6,978 nucleotides of DNA, taken from Reyranella sp. (lineage in GTDB: Bacteria > Pseudomonadota > Alphaproteobacteria > Reyranellales > Reyranellaceae). The stretch spans positions 1 through 6,978 of the forward strand of contig JADHLS010000267.1 of the NCBI GenBank assembly GCA_016780605.1, written 5' to 3'. The translations under genes and the position numbers were made by a program. The notes beneath the pieces are model-generated. The model saw nothing but the letters and a program-made list of their open reading frames with translations, was not told the DNA's origin and did no database searches. Below are positions 1 to 5,657 of this stretch, piece after piece (the first letter of the stretch is position 1; every line of letters starts with the position of its first letter).

Positions 1-2
1 GT

Positions 3-344
3 TCGGTCAACAAGTCGACGCCGTCGCTGCTCGAGCGCGTGCGCATGGGCCAGCACACGCTCGACCTGCCCAAGCGCCAGCTGGTCGACAATGCCGGCAA
101 GGATGTCGCCCTCACCTCGGGCGAGTTCGACATCCTGAAGACCTTTGCCGAGAACCCCAATCGTCCGCTGTCGCGCGACTGGCTGCTGGAAACCACCAGC
201 CACAGGAGCCGCGACCCGTTCGACCGCGCGATCGATCTCCGCATCACCCGCATCCGGCGCAAGATCGAGCCGACGCCCGACAAGCCCACCGTGATCCGCA
301 CGGTGCGCGGCATCGGCTACATGTTCGTGCCGCCGGCGGAATAA
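3..344 (+). CDS. Response regulator, OmpR/PhoB-type DNA-binding domain (5' end outside window)
   Basis: The frame is open from the first full codon at position 3 and ends at TAA 342-344, so this is the C-terminal part of a longer protein. The visible 113 residues form an OmpR/PhoB-type winged helix. The segment LTSGEFDILKTFAENPNRPLSR gives the first helices. IDLRITRIRRKIE matches the recognition-helix region. TVRGIGYMFVP is the classic C-terminal wing hairpin (family signature T-V-R-G-x-G-Y). Such proteins are cytoplasmic and bind promoter DNA after phosphorylation of an N-terminal receiver domain by a sensor kinase. Neither the receiver nor a kinase is visible here. A GTG at 39 and an ATG at 45 are internal codons, because the frame continues upstream and the domain would otherwise lack its first strands. 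The family call is firm; the regulon and partner cannot be stated. Confidence 0.93.
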   Translation, partial: SVNKSTPSLLERVRMGQHTLDLPKRQLVDNAGKDVALTSGEFDILKTFAENPNRPLSRDWLLETTSHRSRDPFDRAIDLRITRIRRKIEPTPDKPTVIRTVRGIGYMFVPPAE

Positions 345-367
345 CTCATTGCCGGGAGCGCGCCACT

Positions 368-392
368 CGCGACGGAGCGAAGCTCCGTCGCG
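368..392. terminator. Perfect 11-bp hairpin between convergent genes, possible terminator
   Basis: The arms CGCGACGGAGC (368-378) and GCTCCGTCGCG (382-392) are exact reverse complements around a GAA triloop. The hairpin lies 23 bp after the stop of the response regulator and 32 bp past the stop of the opposing hydroxylase gene, which is where a shared convergent terminator would sit. The T tract is poor: CGCGTCTTT follows on the plus strand and nothing T-rich follows on the minus strand. It could instead be a protein-binding or palindromic repeat site. The stem is seen directly; termination is inferred. Confidence 0.5.
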
Positions 393-424
393 CGCGTCTT
401 TGTCGATCACTCCGCTCGCCCGGC

Positions 425-1882
425 CTACGCCGGCCGGGTGCGGGACAGCATGTCCTCGAGTAGGGACTGCGAGCGGGTGCGGTCGAAGAAACGCGTATGC
501 AGCATCTGTTTGTTGCGCGCGGCCGAGGTCAGATAGAAGCGCTCGTAGAGAAAGCCACGACCACCCAGTGCGGAGCCGACCAGGTCCCATGCCATGCGGA
601 AGACGGCAGCCCGCTCGTCGGCAGTCGCGCCGTCCGCCCCGTGCAGCATCTCGTCGATCAGCGGCCGCAGCGTGGCATTGTCGAGCTCAGCGCGGCTGGG
701 CGTTGTCAGCAGGTTGTGGCTACCGATCATCGTGATGATCTCGGCGACCCGCGGCATCCACATGGCAAGCATCGATCGCATCGGTTCGAGCGCGGCGCCA
801 TTGGGAAACCACACCCCGTCCTCGCGCTCCCAAGCCTGCTCCAGAGACAGCTCGAGTGCATTGGCGGTCAGGCGCACGTAGCAGGCAAGCTCGCCCAGCA
901 TCTCCGTCGTGGCGGGCGACGCGTCGCCGATCAACTCGGCCATGCGGGTCGCCAAGCCATAGGCAAATTCGAGCTTGGTCAGGGCGCGGATGGTCGACTG
1001 GGTGGTCATGTTGATGGCGTAGCCTGTCTCACGCATCGAGTTGTAGATCTGGACGTCGCCATCGATGAAGACGCGATCCCACGGCACCAGCACATCGTCG
1101 AAGATGCAGAAGGCGTCCTGCTCGTCGAAGCGAGTCGACAGCGGCTTATCGAATGGATCGGCCCCCGGCGTCGAAGCCGAATCCCGGCACAGGAATTTCA
1201 GGCCCGGCGTGTCGATGGGAATGGCGAAAGCCACGGCGTACTGCGTCGCGTCGGCTGGAATGGGCTGGCCCGGATAGACCGTCTGCTCGTCGGCGAAGGG
1301 TGCCAGCGTAGCCAGCACCCTCGCTCCCCGGACAATGATGCCGTCGGCCGTCTCGCCCACCTTGCGAATGGTGACTTTGTTGCCGACGACCCGGCTGTCG
1401 CTGCGCTTGTCGATTGTCGGCTGAATAATCGTATGGGTGAGGGAAATGTCGAACTGGCTGAGATGGCGCTGAAAATCCACGATGTTGCGTGCGCCCCGCT
1501 TGTTTCGACCGTCAGCGCCGGCCCACACTTTGGGCGCCGAGGCAAAGGCCGCGAACTTCATGTTCATGTAGTCCGGCGTGCGACCCATGATGCCCATCGA
1601 GCCTTCCGACAGCCTGACGAGGCCGGTATGGCGCCGCCAGAGGTCGTCCCGCGACCGCGGGATCATGTGGCTGACACTGGCGAGCTCGCCGGTCTCCGGC
1701 AGGGCAAACAGGCATTCAGCCGAGTAGGCATGCTGACGGTCGAATTGCGCGGCCAGGCTCTCGGCAGCGCCTCGGAGCTTAGGATGGGCAGTGACATCTT
1801 CGATGCGCTCGCCATCGACCCAGATCTCGCGTCTAGTCGCGCGGAGCCCTTCGAGAAATTGCAATCCCGTTCGTGCACCCAT
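425..1882 (-). CDS. HpaB-family flavin-dependent aromatic hydroxylase, oxygenase component
   Basis: This 485-residue protein belongs to the 4-hydroxyphenylacetate 3-monooxygenase large-subunit family (HpaB, with relatives such as chlorophenol monooxygenases). These cytoplasmic enzymes use FADH2 supplied by a separate reductase to hydroxylate phenolic rings. The motif GRTPDYMN places Arg101 and Tyr105 with the spacing of the catalytic Arg/Tyr pair known in HpaB, and LTHTIIQP supplies His150, matching the third active-site residue. FDDVLVPWDRVF near the middle and GSALGGRGFLYERFY near the C-terminus are also family-like. The cysteine set of the related 4-hydroxybutyryl-CoA dehydratases is not apparent, so a hydroxylase is preferred. 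The start is ATG 1882, behind a strong GGGAGGA site; an in-frame TTG at 1897 overlaps that site. The length is normal. No reductase gene lies in the window, and the true substrate is unknown. Confidence 0.9.
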   Translation of the reverse strand: MGARTGLQFLEGLRATRREIWVDGERIEDVTAHPKLRGAAESLAAQFDRQHAYSAECLFALPETGELASVSHMIPRSRDDLWRRHTGLVRLSEGSMGIMGRTPDYMNMKFAAFASAPKVWAGADGRNKRGARNIVDFQRHLSQFDISLTHTIIQPTIDKRSDSRVVGNKVTIRKVGETADGIIVRGARVLATLAPFADEQTVYPGQPIPADATQYAVAFAIPIDTPGLKFLCRDSASTPGADPFDKPLSTRFDEQDAFCIFDDVLVPWDRVFIDGDVQIYNSMRETGYAINMTTQSTIRALTKLEFAYGLATRMAELIGDASPATTEMLGELACYVRLTANALELSLEQAWEREDGVWFPNGAALEPMRSMLAMWMPRVAEIITMIGSHNLLTTPSRAELDNATLRPLIDEMLHGADGATADERAAVFRMAWDLVGSALGGRGFLYERFYLTSAARNKQMLHTRFFDRTRSQSLLEDMLSRTRPA

Positions 1883-1888
1883 GCCGCG

Positions 1889-1895
1889 TCCTCCC
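1889..1895 (-). promoter_or_regulatory. Ribosome binding site fixing the hydroxylase start
   Basis: On the minus strand GGGAGGA is followed by a 6-nt spacer and ATG at 1882. This strong Shine-Dalgarno match selects that ATG over the in-frame TTG at 1897, which lies upstream of the site. Confidence 0.75.
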
Positions 1896-1996
1896 AAGCT
1901 CTTGTGATGCTCGACTCGACCGTGTCGTCACGGCAACGTCAAAGTCAAAAGTGGGATCGGGTGCCCTTCTGGCGAAATACGATCAAACGGGGGCCT

Positions 1997-2013
1997 CAGG
2001 CGGACTCCGCCTG
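1997..2013. repeat. Short inverted repeat (7-bp stem, 3-nt loop)
   Basis: CAGGCGG (1997-2003) and CCGCCTG (2007-2013) are exact reverse complements around ACT. It has no T tract on either side and may be incidental in GC-rich sequence. It could fold in the leader of the hydroxylase transcript if that promoter lies farther upstream. Confidence 0.35.
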
Positions 2014-2156
2014 GCGTTCTGGCGTGGACGCTATGATCGTCACACACTCCGGCAGGGCAGCTTGCGGCCCTTCTTAGACGAACCGCTCGACGTCAGCGAT
2101 GTCCGACAGCGGGTCAGAAGCAGACGCGGAGTCGCACGACTTTCACGGTTTTGACC

Positions 2157-3263
2157 CTAGTTGCCCTGCCCGCTGAGGCGGCGGACCATCGACCAGATCG
2201 CGTTGATCTGCACGCCCTGCTTGGTCAGGAAGCGGGCGTCGAAGCCATAGCCCCACCAGTTCCAGCATCCGTTGGGATTGGTGTTGGCGAGCGACAGCGC
2301 GTTCTGTGCGGGCAGTTCCGACACCGTCGTCGCATGGGCCTGCGGATAGAGCACGACGATGCGGTTGCTGTCGGCCCATTCGTTGACGCCGATCCTGGTG
2401 TAGAACTCATCGCCCAGAAGCTCGGCCGATTGCAGGCAGCCATGCAGGGTGATGCTCAGCCGGCACGGCGATGCGGCGCCCGCCTCGCAGTCCTTGGGGA
2501 CATAGAGATAGCCGGTATCCGACAAGCCGTTCGCCTTGGTCGCGGCGCCCGGCACGAACTCCGTCTGGTCGAACGCGACGATCCGGCCGGCGAGCCGATC
2601 GACCGGCGCTTTCAGCGGGCCATAGATGGTCTTCAGCACCTCGCCCGCCTGGTCGTAGCCGCACTTGTTGATGAACGGCGGGGCGTTGGCGTCGCAGGCA
2701 TTGCCGAAGTTCGGGGTCACCCAGGAATGCCCCGCCCCTGCCCCGGGCAGATCGCGATCGCGGAACGTGATCTGCGGGGCTGGCACGCCCAGCGTTCGAT
2801 AGAGGCTGGCGCCAAGCTCGACCGACTGCGCGGCGACAACACTGTCGGCCTTGCCGGCAAACAGATAGACCCGGCCGCGCATCACGTTCTGCGGCGGGTC
2901 GATCCAGCCGCGCGCGGCAAGGTCGCTGACCAGCCCGGCGTAGGATGTGACGGGCCTCAGCAGGCTCGGCACGGACATGCAGGGACCGACGGCGAGGCTT
3001 GCCAGAGCCGAGACGCCATCGTCGGTCAGGCGATCGACAGCGCAGCCGTAGGGCCCGCCGGCGACGATGCCGGCGCCCATGATCCCGGCCGAATGGGCGA
3101 TATGCAGCTGGTTCGCCATGAAGGCGCCGGAGCTGATGCCCGCCACCGACACCTGATCGGGATTGATCGGGAATCGTCCCAGCGGATCTGCTGCCAGTGC
3201 GGCGTTCGGTGAGGCCACCGCCAGCAGCAGCCAGGCCAGGCCCCGCCTGACGAAGCAGGTCAC
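2157..3263 (-). CDS. phaZ: Exported polyhydroxybutyrate depolymerase, type II catalytic domain
   Basis: This 368-residue esterase should hydrolyse poly(3-hydroxybutyrate) or related polyesters. The N-terminus has Arg6-Arg7, a hydrophobic stretch LAWLLLAVA and a likely cleavage site after ALA (residue 24), so export to the periplasm or outside is predicted. The lipase box GISSG (42-46) supplies Ser44. AGKADSVV supplies Asp140 and GAGHSWVT supplies His179. LHGCLQS near the C-terminus supplies the oxyanion His274, followed later by GCWNWWGY. Having the oxyanion histidine after the triad is the circularly permuted type II order. No linker or separate substrate-binding domain follows, unlike many secreted depolymerases. 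The GTG start at 3263 overlaps the phasin stop in GTGA, and no good ribosome site precedes it, suggesting coupled translation. The frame stays open farther upstream, but that part is phasin read out of frame. Substrate chain length is uncertain. Confidence 0.85.
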   Translation of the reverse strand: MTCFVRRGLAWLLLAVASPNAALAADPLGRFPINPDQVSVAGISSGAFMANQLHIAHSAGIMGAGIVAGGPYGCAVDRLTDDGVSALASLAVGPCMSVPSLLRPVTSYAGLVSDLAARGWIDPPQNVMRGRVYLFAGKADSVVAAQSVELGASLYRTLGVPAPQITFRDRDLPGAGAGHSWVTPNFGNACDANAPPFINKCGYDQAGEVLKTIYGPLKAPVDRLAGRIVAFDQTEFVPGAATKANGLSDTGYLYVPKDCEAGAASPCRLSITLHGCLQSAELLGDEFYTRIGVNEWADSNRIVVLYPQAHATTVSELPAQNALSLANTNPNGCWNWWGYGFDARFLTKQGVQINAIWSMVRRLSGQGN

Positions 3264-3700
3264 GCCGCGAGGCTCGGCTGATGGACCAGGGTTGGGGTGG
3301 CGGCCGGTTTCTGCGGCGCGGCTTTCTCGAGCGCCGCCGCGAGCTCGTCCAGCGCCGCCATCATGCGAGACTGCAGGATGTTCGCGACCTCGCCGCCATT
3401 GCGGGCCGCGAGCTCGGACAGGATGTTCGAGTTCGCCTGGCCCTCCTGCATGGCGGTCTTGAGCGAGCCGATCCGGTCGATGGCCTGATCGATGGCCGAG
3501 CCGTTTGACGAACTCCTGGTATCGAAGGCGCGACGAACGGTGCCGTCGACGATCTCGGCCTGGCGCCGGGCCAGCACGCCGATGCCCTCGAGCATCTTCT
3601 GCTGCGCCAGCCCGAGGGCCTCCACATTGCGCAGTTCGATGGCGAGAAGGTCGCAGAAATAGGTGAAGCCGGTGCCGAACAGGCGGGATGCATCTTCCAT
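3260..3700 (-). CDS. Phasin family protein (PHA granule-associated)
   Basis: The 146-residue protein resembles Phasin_2-type phasins, small amphipathic helical proteins that coat polyhydroxyalkanoate granules in the cytoplasm and control their size and access. The body (residues about 1-125) is nearly all predicted helix with regular hydrophobic spacing, for example FCDLLAIELRNVEALGLAQQ and ILQSRMMAALDELAAALEKA. The last 20 residues are Ala/Pro-rich and probably disordered, a common phasin tail. There is no signal peptide. The start chosen is ATG 3700, with GGAG 6 nt upstream. An in-frame ATG at 3712 and TTG at 3754 lack such a site. Its TGA overlaps the GTG of the depolymerase, so the two genes form one operon. 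The depolymerase neighbour strongly supports a granule role. In Rhodospirillum rubrum, as I recall it, the phasin ApdA activates hydrolysis by a depolymerase, a possible analogue. Confidence 0.85.
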   Translation of the reverse strand: MEDASRLFGTGFTYFCDLLAIELRNVEALGLAQQKMLEGIGVLARRQAEIVDGTVRRAFDTRSSSNGSAIDQAIDRIGSLKTAMQEGQANSNILSELAARNGGEVANILQSRMMAALDELAAALEKAAPQKPAATPTLVHQPSLAA

Positions 3701-3706
3701 GCGCCA

Positions 3707-3710
3707 CTCC
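3707..3710 (-). promoter_or_regulatory. Ribosome binding site selecting the phasin start
   Basis: GGAG on the minus strand lies 6 nt before ATG 3700. The alternative in-frame ATG at 3712 and TTG at 3754 have no purine-rich site at a usable distance. Confidence 0.5.
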
Positions 3711-3742
3711 ATGATGGGCTGAACAGGGGGAGCTTGCCGGAA

Positions 3743-3753
3743 TGCAGGTTGCA
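3743..3753. promoter_or_regulatory. Candidate operator TGCA-N3-TGCA upstream of the phasin
   Basis: The plus strand reads TGCA GGT TGCA. Because TGCA is its own reverse complement, the site is an 11-bp dyad. It ends 43 nt upstream of the phasin ATG. PHA regulators of the PhaR type are known to bind TGC-rich dyads upstream of phasin genes, and this resembles them. A possible -10 box TATGAT on the minus strand (3765-3760) would put the transcript start about on this dyad, as for a repressor site. No -35 match was found, and the regulator gene is not in the window. The sequence is seen directly; the function is inferred. Confidence 0.35.
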
Positions 3754-3771
3754 AAGGCGATCATAAGCTCG

Positions 3772-3783
3772 CCTCGGCCGAGG
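3772..3783. repeat. 12-bp perfect palindrome in the divergent control region
   Basis: CCTCGGCCGAGG is fully self-complementary. It lies just upstream (phasin direction) of the putative TATGAT box, where a regulator or RNA polymerase would contact DNA. Such palindromes occur by chance fairly often in GC-rich DNA, so the role is uncertain. Confidence 0.35.
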
Positions 3784-3815
3784 GCGCCAGCGAAGTTTTA
3801 AAGACACAGCTGACG

Positions 3816-3833
3816 GACCGGGTATCTCCGGTC
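3816..3833. promoter_or_regulatory. Inverted repeat GACCGG-N6-CCGGTC, possible operator for the oxygenase gene
   Basis: Two exact 6-bp arms (3816-3821 and 3828-3833) flank the spacer GTATCT. The dyad lies 66 nt upstream of the ATG at 3900 in the region shared by two divergent genes. The size and placement suit a dimeric regulator site. No clear promoter hexamers accompany it. Confidence 0.3.
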
Positions 3834-3885
3834 AAAATGGCGAGGTGACGCGGCCAAGACCGCCCAATGAGAAGCCGTCGTCGCT

Positions 3886-3890
3886 GGAGG
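3886..3890 (+). promoter_or_regulatory. Ribosome binding site selecting the luciferase-like oxygenase start
   Basis: GGAGG stands 9 nt before ATG 3900. An in-frame ATG at 3867 would place this site inside the gene and add an Arg-rich leader (RSRRRWRNGH) not expected in the family, so 3900 is preferred. Confidence 0.65.
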
Positions 3891-3899
3891 AACGGTCAC

Positions 3900-5057
3900 A
3901 TGATCAAGCGATTTCACGCTCTCTACGTGGGTCAGATCGACCTCGACAATGTCGGGCTGAATGGCACGCCGGCCGATCAGCGCCGCTATCCCAACGAACG
4001 CCTGAGCGAGGTGTTTAACACCGCCCGCGACGTCGCGCGGCTGATGGACGACCTCGGCTACCACGCGCTGTGGACGGCGGAGCACCACTTCCAGCACGAG
4101 GGCTACGAATGCCTGCCCAACCTGGTGCAGCTCGGCCTCTGGCTCGCCACGCAGACCAAGCGCCTGAAGTTCGGCTGCGCCTTCAACGTCCTGCCGATGT
4201 GGCACCCGATCCGCTTGGCCGAAGACTACGCCATGGCCGACATCGTGACCGACGGCCGCGTGATCATGGGCGTGGGCCGCGGCTACCACAGTCGCGAGGT
4301 CGAGACCTTCGGGGCGCCGCTGCTCGATGCCGAGGCCAACCGCGAGTACTTCGAGGAGCAGGTCCAGCTGCTGCTGAAGTGCTTCAACGAGGAGTCCTTC
4401 CACTTCAAGGGCAAGTACTTCGAATGCCCGCCGGCGGTCGACTACCGCGGCTACAAACTGAAGGAAATCACCATGGTGCCGCGGCCCAAGCACCTGCCGG
4501 TCGACATCTGGATGCCCATCGCCAGCGGCCGGACCATCGACATGATGGCGCGCTACGGTCTCAAGGCCATGGTCGACCTGAACGGCGAGAAGATCCTCGA
4601 CGATGTCGTGCGCGCCTATCATGACGCCTGCGCCCGCCACGGCCGCCCGAAGCAACTCGGCGAGGACATGATCTGGGGCGCCGGCCTCTTCATGGCGGAC
4701 AGCCAGGAGGAGGCGATCCGGCGCGTCGAGGCGGCGCATGACGAACGCTACAAGTGGTTCGCGCCGTTCGGCTTCGTGCGCTACGCCGACGAGAAGGGGC
4801 GGACGTGGGGCACGCCCGGCGCGCCGGCCACGATCCCGTCGATCCGGGACGGGGTCAAGCAGAAGGCATGGCTATGCGGCACGCCCGCCCAGGTCATCGA
4901 CGGCATCAAGTCGATCGAGGCCAAGTATCCCGGGCTGGAGGACTTCATGGTCCACTGGGCCGAAGGATTGTCGCCGGCGGACTTCAAGGACCAGCTGCGC
5001 TGGTTCGCACGGGACGTCATGCCGGCCTTCGGAAACGCGAAGATTGCCGCCGACTGA
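3900..5057 (+). CDS. Luciferase-like flavin-dependent monooxygenase (LLM class)
   Basis: This 385-residue protein belongs to the bacterial-luciferase superfamily: cytoplasmic TIM-barrel enzymes that oxidise organic substrates with reduced flavin (FMN or sometimes F420) and oxygen. TAEHHF (residues 59-64) is the typical EHHF segment at the end of the second strand region. RLKFGCAFNVLPMWHPIRLAEDYAMAD follows the family pattern before the next helix. GVGRGYHSREVETFG (123-137) matches the conserved glycine-rich loop plus E-x-x-x-FG. A late segment beginning WLCGTPAQVIDGI is the usual C-terminal helix start. There is no signal peptide or membrane segment. It is divergent from the phasin operon and convergent with the VOC gene, so it is probably transcribed alone. 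The substrate, the reductase partner and the exact cofactor cannot be read from the sequence. The family call is firm. Confidence 0.9.
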   Translation: MIKRFHALYVGQIDLDNVGLNGTPADQRRYPNERLSEVFNTARDVARLMDDLGYHALWTAEHHFQHEGYECLPNLVQLGLWLATQTKRLKFGCAFNVLPMWHPIRLAEDYAMADIVTDGRVIMGVGRGYHSREVETFGAPLLDAEANREYFEEQVQLLLKCFNEESFHFKGKYFECPPAVDYRGYKLKEITMVPRPKHLPVDIWMPIASGRTIDMMARYGLKAMVDLNGEKILDDVVRAYHDACARHGRPKQLGEDMIWGAGLFMADSQEEAIRRVEAAHDERYKWFAPFGFVRYADEKGRTWGTPGAPATIPSIRDGVKQKAWLCGTPAQVIDGIKSIEAKYPGLEDFMVHWAEGLSPADFKDQLRWFARDVMPAFGNAKIAAD

Positions 5058-5064
5058 TGCGGGC

Positions 5065-5454
5065 TCAAATCTCCGCGTAGATCTCCAGGACATTGCCGTC
5101 GGGGTCGCGGAAGAAGATCGTGCGATGGCCGAACGGATGGTCCGTCAGTGGCGACACCAGCTTGATGCCCTTTGCCTCCAGCGTGGCGGCACATTCGGCG
5201 ACGGCGGGCGGCGGCACACGGAACGCCAGCTGCAGGGACAGGGCGCCTTGTGGCGGCGGCGGATCGTCGAACCTGCCGCCATGCGTCGTCAGCGCCAGCG
5301 TCGTTGCTCCGACCCGGAACTCGATCCAGCGATCGCTGAGGGTGCGCAGCAGCGGGAATTCCATGATCGTCTCGTAGAAGTGGCGCATCGCCGGCATGTC
5401 GCGGGCGAAGATGACGGTGTAGTCGATCTGGCGAATCTGGCTGAGCGCCTGCAT
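5065..5454 (-). CDS. VOC (glyoxalase/bleomycin-resistance fold) family protein
   Basis: This 129-residue single-module protein has the paired beta-alpha-beta-beta-beta pattern of the vicinal oxygen chelate superfamily, whose members act as isomerases, dioxygenases or binding proteins, usually with a bound metal. DMPAMRHFYETIMEFPLL (19-36) is the typical first helix after strand one. FFRDPDGNVLEIYAE (114-128) is the hallmark ending, with Glu124 at a usual metal-ligand position. Where many members have His in strand one (I-D-H) this protein has Tyr12, and the later H-x-A-F position is Gln75, so metal binding may be altered or lost. The start is ATG 5454, with AAGGA 5 nt upstream. Its stop is 7 bp from that of the oppositely oriented oxygenase gene. 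The family is clear; the reaction is unknown. Confidence 0.87.
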   Translation of the reverse strand: MQALSQIRQIDYTVIFARDMPAMRHFYETIMEFPLLRTLSDRWIEFRVGATTLALTTHGGRFDDPPPPQGALSLQLAFRVPPPAVAECAATLEAKGIKLVSPLTDHPFGHRTIFFRDPDGNVLEIYAEI

Positions 5455-5495
5455 GCGGGTCCTTCTGAACGATCATAAGCCGCTTCAACAAACAA

Positions 5496-5646
5496 CCTCA
5501 TCCTGAGGAGCCGTGCGAAGCACGGCGTCTCGAAGGATGGGCTACGGCACAACTGTAGCCCACCCACGCGCGGTTTACCGCGCGCATTCGAGACGCGCGC
5601 GGAGTTTACCCCGAGGTACCCGAGGGGGGCGCTCCTCAGGGTGAGG
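5496..5646. repeat. Composite palindromic intergenic repeat (two inverted units)
   Basis: The ends CCTCATCCTGAGGAGC (5496-5511) and GCTCCTCAGGGTGAGG (5631-5646) are inverted repeats with one mismatch in 16. The left unit (about 5496-5542) folds as CATCCT/AGGATG outside and GCCGTGC-GAA-GCACGGC inside. The right unit (about 5586-5646, minus orientation) shares the outer arm and the core GCGTCTCGAA (5525-5534; minus strand 5596-5587) but has a different, C/G-rich interior. Between them lie stems TGGGCTAC/GTAGCCCA (5538-5562) and CGCGCGGT/ACCGCGCG (5567-5584). I recognise the left unit as a type scattered widely between genes in alphaproteobacteria. There is no gene and no obvious target-site duplication. 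It fills most of the gap between the VOC gene and the regulator gene and may act as a terminator or mRNA stabiliser for the latter. Confidence 0.8.
5538..5562. repeat. Hairpin inside the composite repeat
   Basis: TGGGCTAC and GTAGCCCA pair perfectly (8 bp) around a 9-nt loop. It begins within the last bases of the left palindromic unit, so the left unit can adopt either its own foldback or this one. The hairpin also lies just downstream of the regulator gene on the minus strand. Confidence 0.5.
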
Positions 5647-5657
5647 TGGTCCACCGA

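Larger units (their letters stand above)
1883..2156. other. Intergenic region upstream of the hydroxylase and downstream of the depolymerase
   Basis: No convincing gene is present. Read toward the hydroxylase, it must hold that gene's promoter. On the minus strand two tandem TTTGAC hexamers (plus-strand GTCAAAGTCAAA, about 1938-1949) could include a -35 element or a small operator, but no good -10 box stands at the right distance. A 7-bp stem with an ACT loop (1997-2013) and a short dyad AGTCGCACGACT (2130-2141) are visible. Neither is followed by a T run, so no terminator for the depolymerase operon can be named with confidence. Confidence 0.5.

Noticed and set aside
1883..1897. TTG at 1897 as the hydroxylase start
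   Set aside because: The Shine-Dalgarno sequence GGGAGGA lies downstream of that TTG and is well placed for ATG 1882.
497..2077. Long plus-strand open frame of 526 codons opposite the hydroxylase
   Set aside because: It is antisense to a complete, motif-bearing gene. Its translation is rich in Arg, His and Gln without any recognisable domain, as expected for a GC-rich antisense shadow.
2151..3212. Plus-strand open frame of 353 codons opposite the depolymerase
   Set aside because: The depolymerase on the other strand has a full triad, oxyanion motif and signal peptide. The opposite frame shows no domain and no ribosome site.
3264..3764. N-terminal extension of the depolymerase to an upstream ATG (535 residues in all)
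   Set aside because: The extension is the phasin gene read in another frame. The signal peptide begins directly after the GTG at 3263, and the GTGA overlap fits an operon junction.
3798..4739. Minus-strand open frame of 313 codons opposite the luciferase-like gene
   Set aside because: The plus-strand protein carries clear LLM motifs along its whole length. The minus-strand translation is a His/Val/Asp-rich shadow.
3758..5480. Identical 11-mer CGATCATAAGC at 3758-3768 and 5470-5480, both upstream of minus-strand genes
   Set aside because: Several shared 11-mers are expected by chance in 7 kb, and the distances to the two start codons differ greatly (about 58 and 16 nt). Its TATGAT may be a -10 box, but a shared regulon is not supported.
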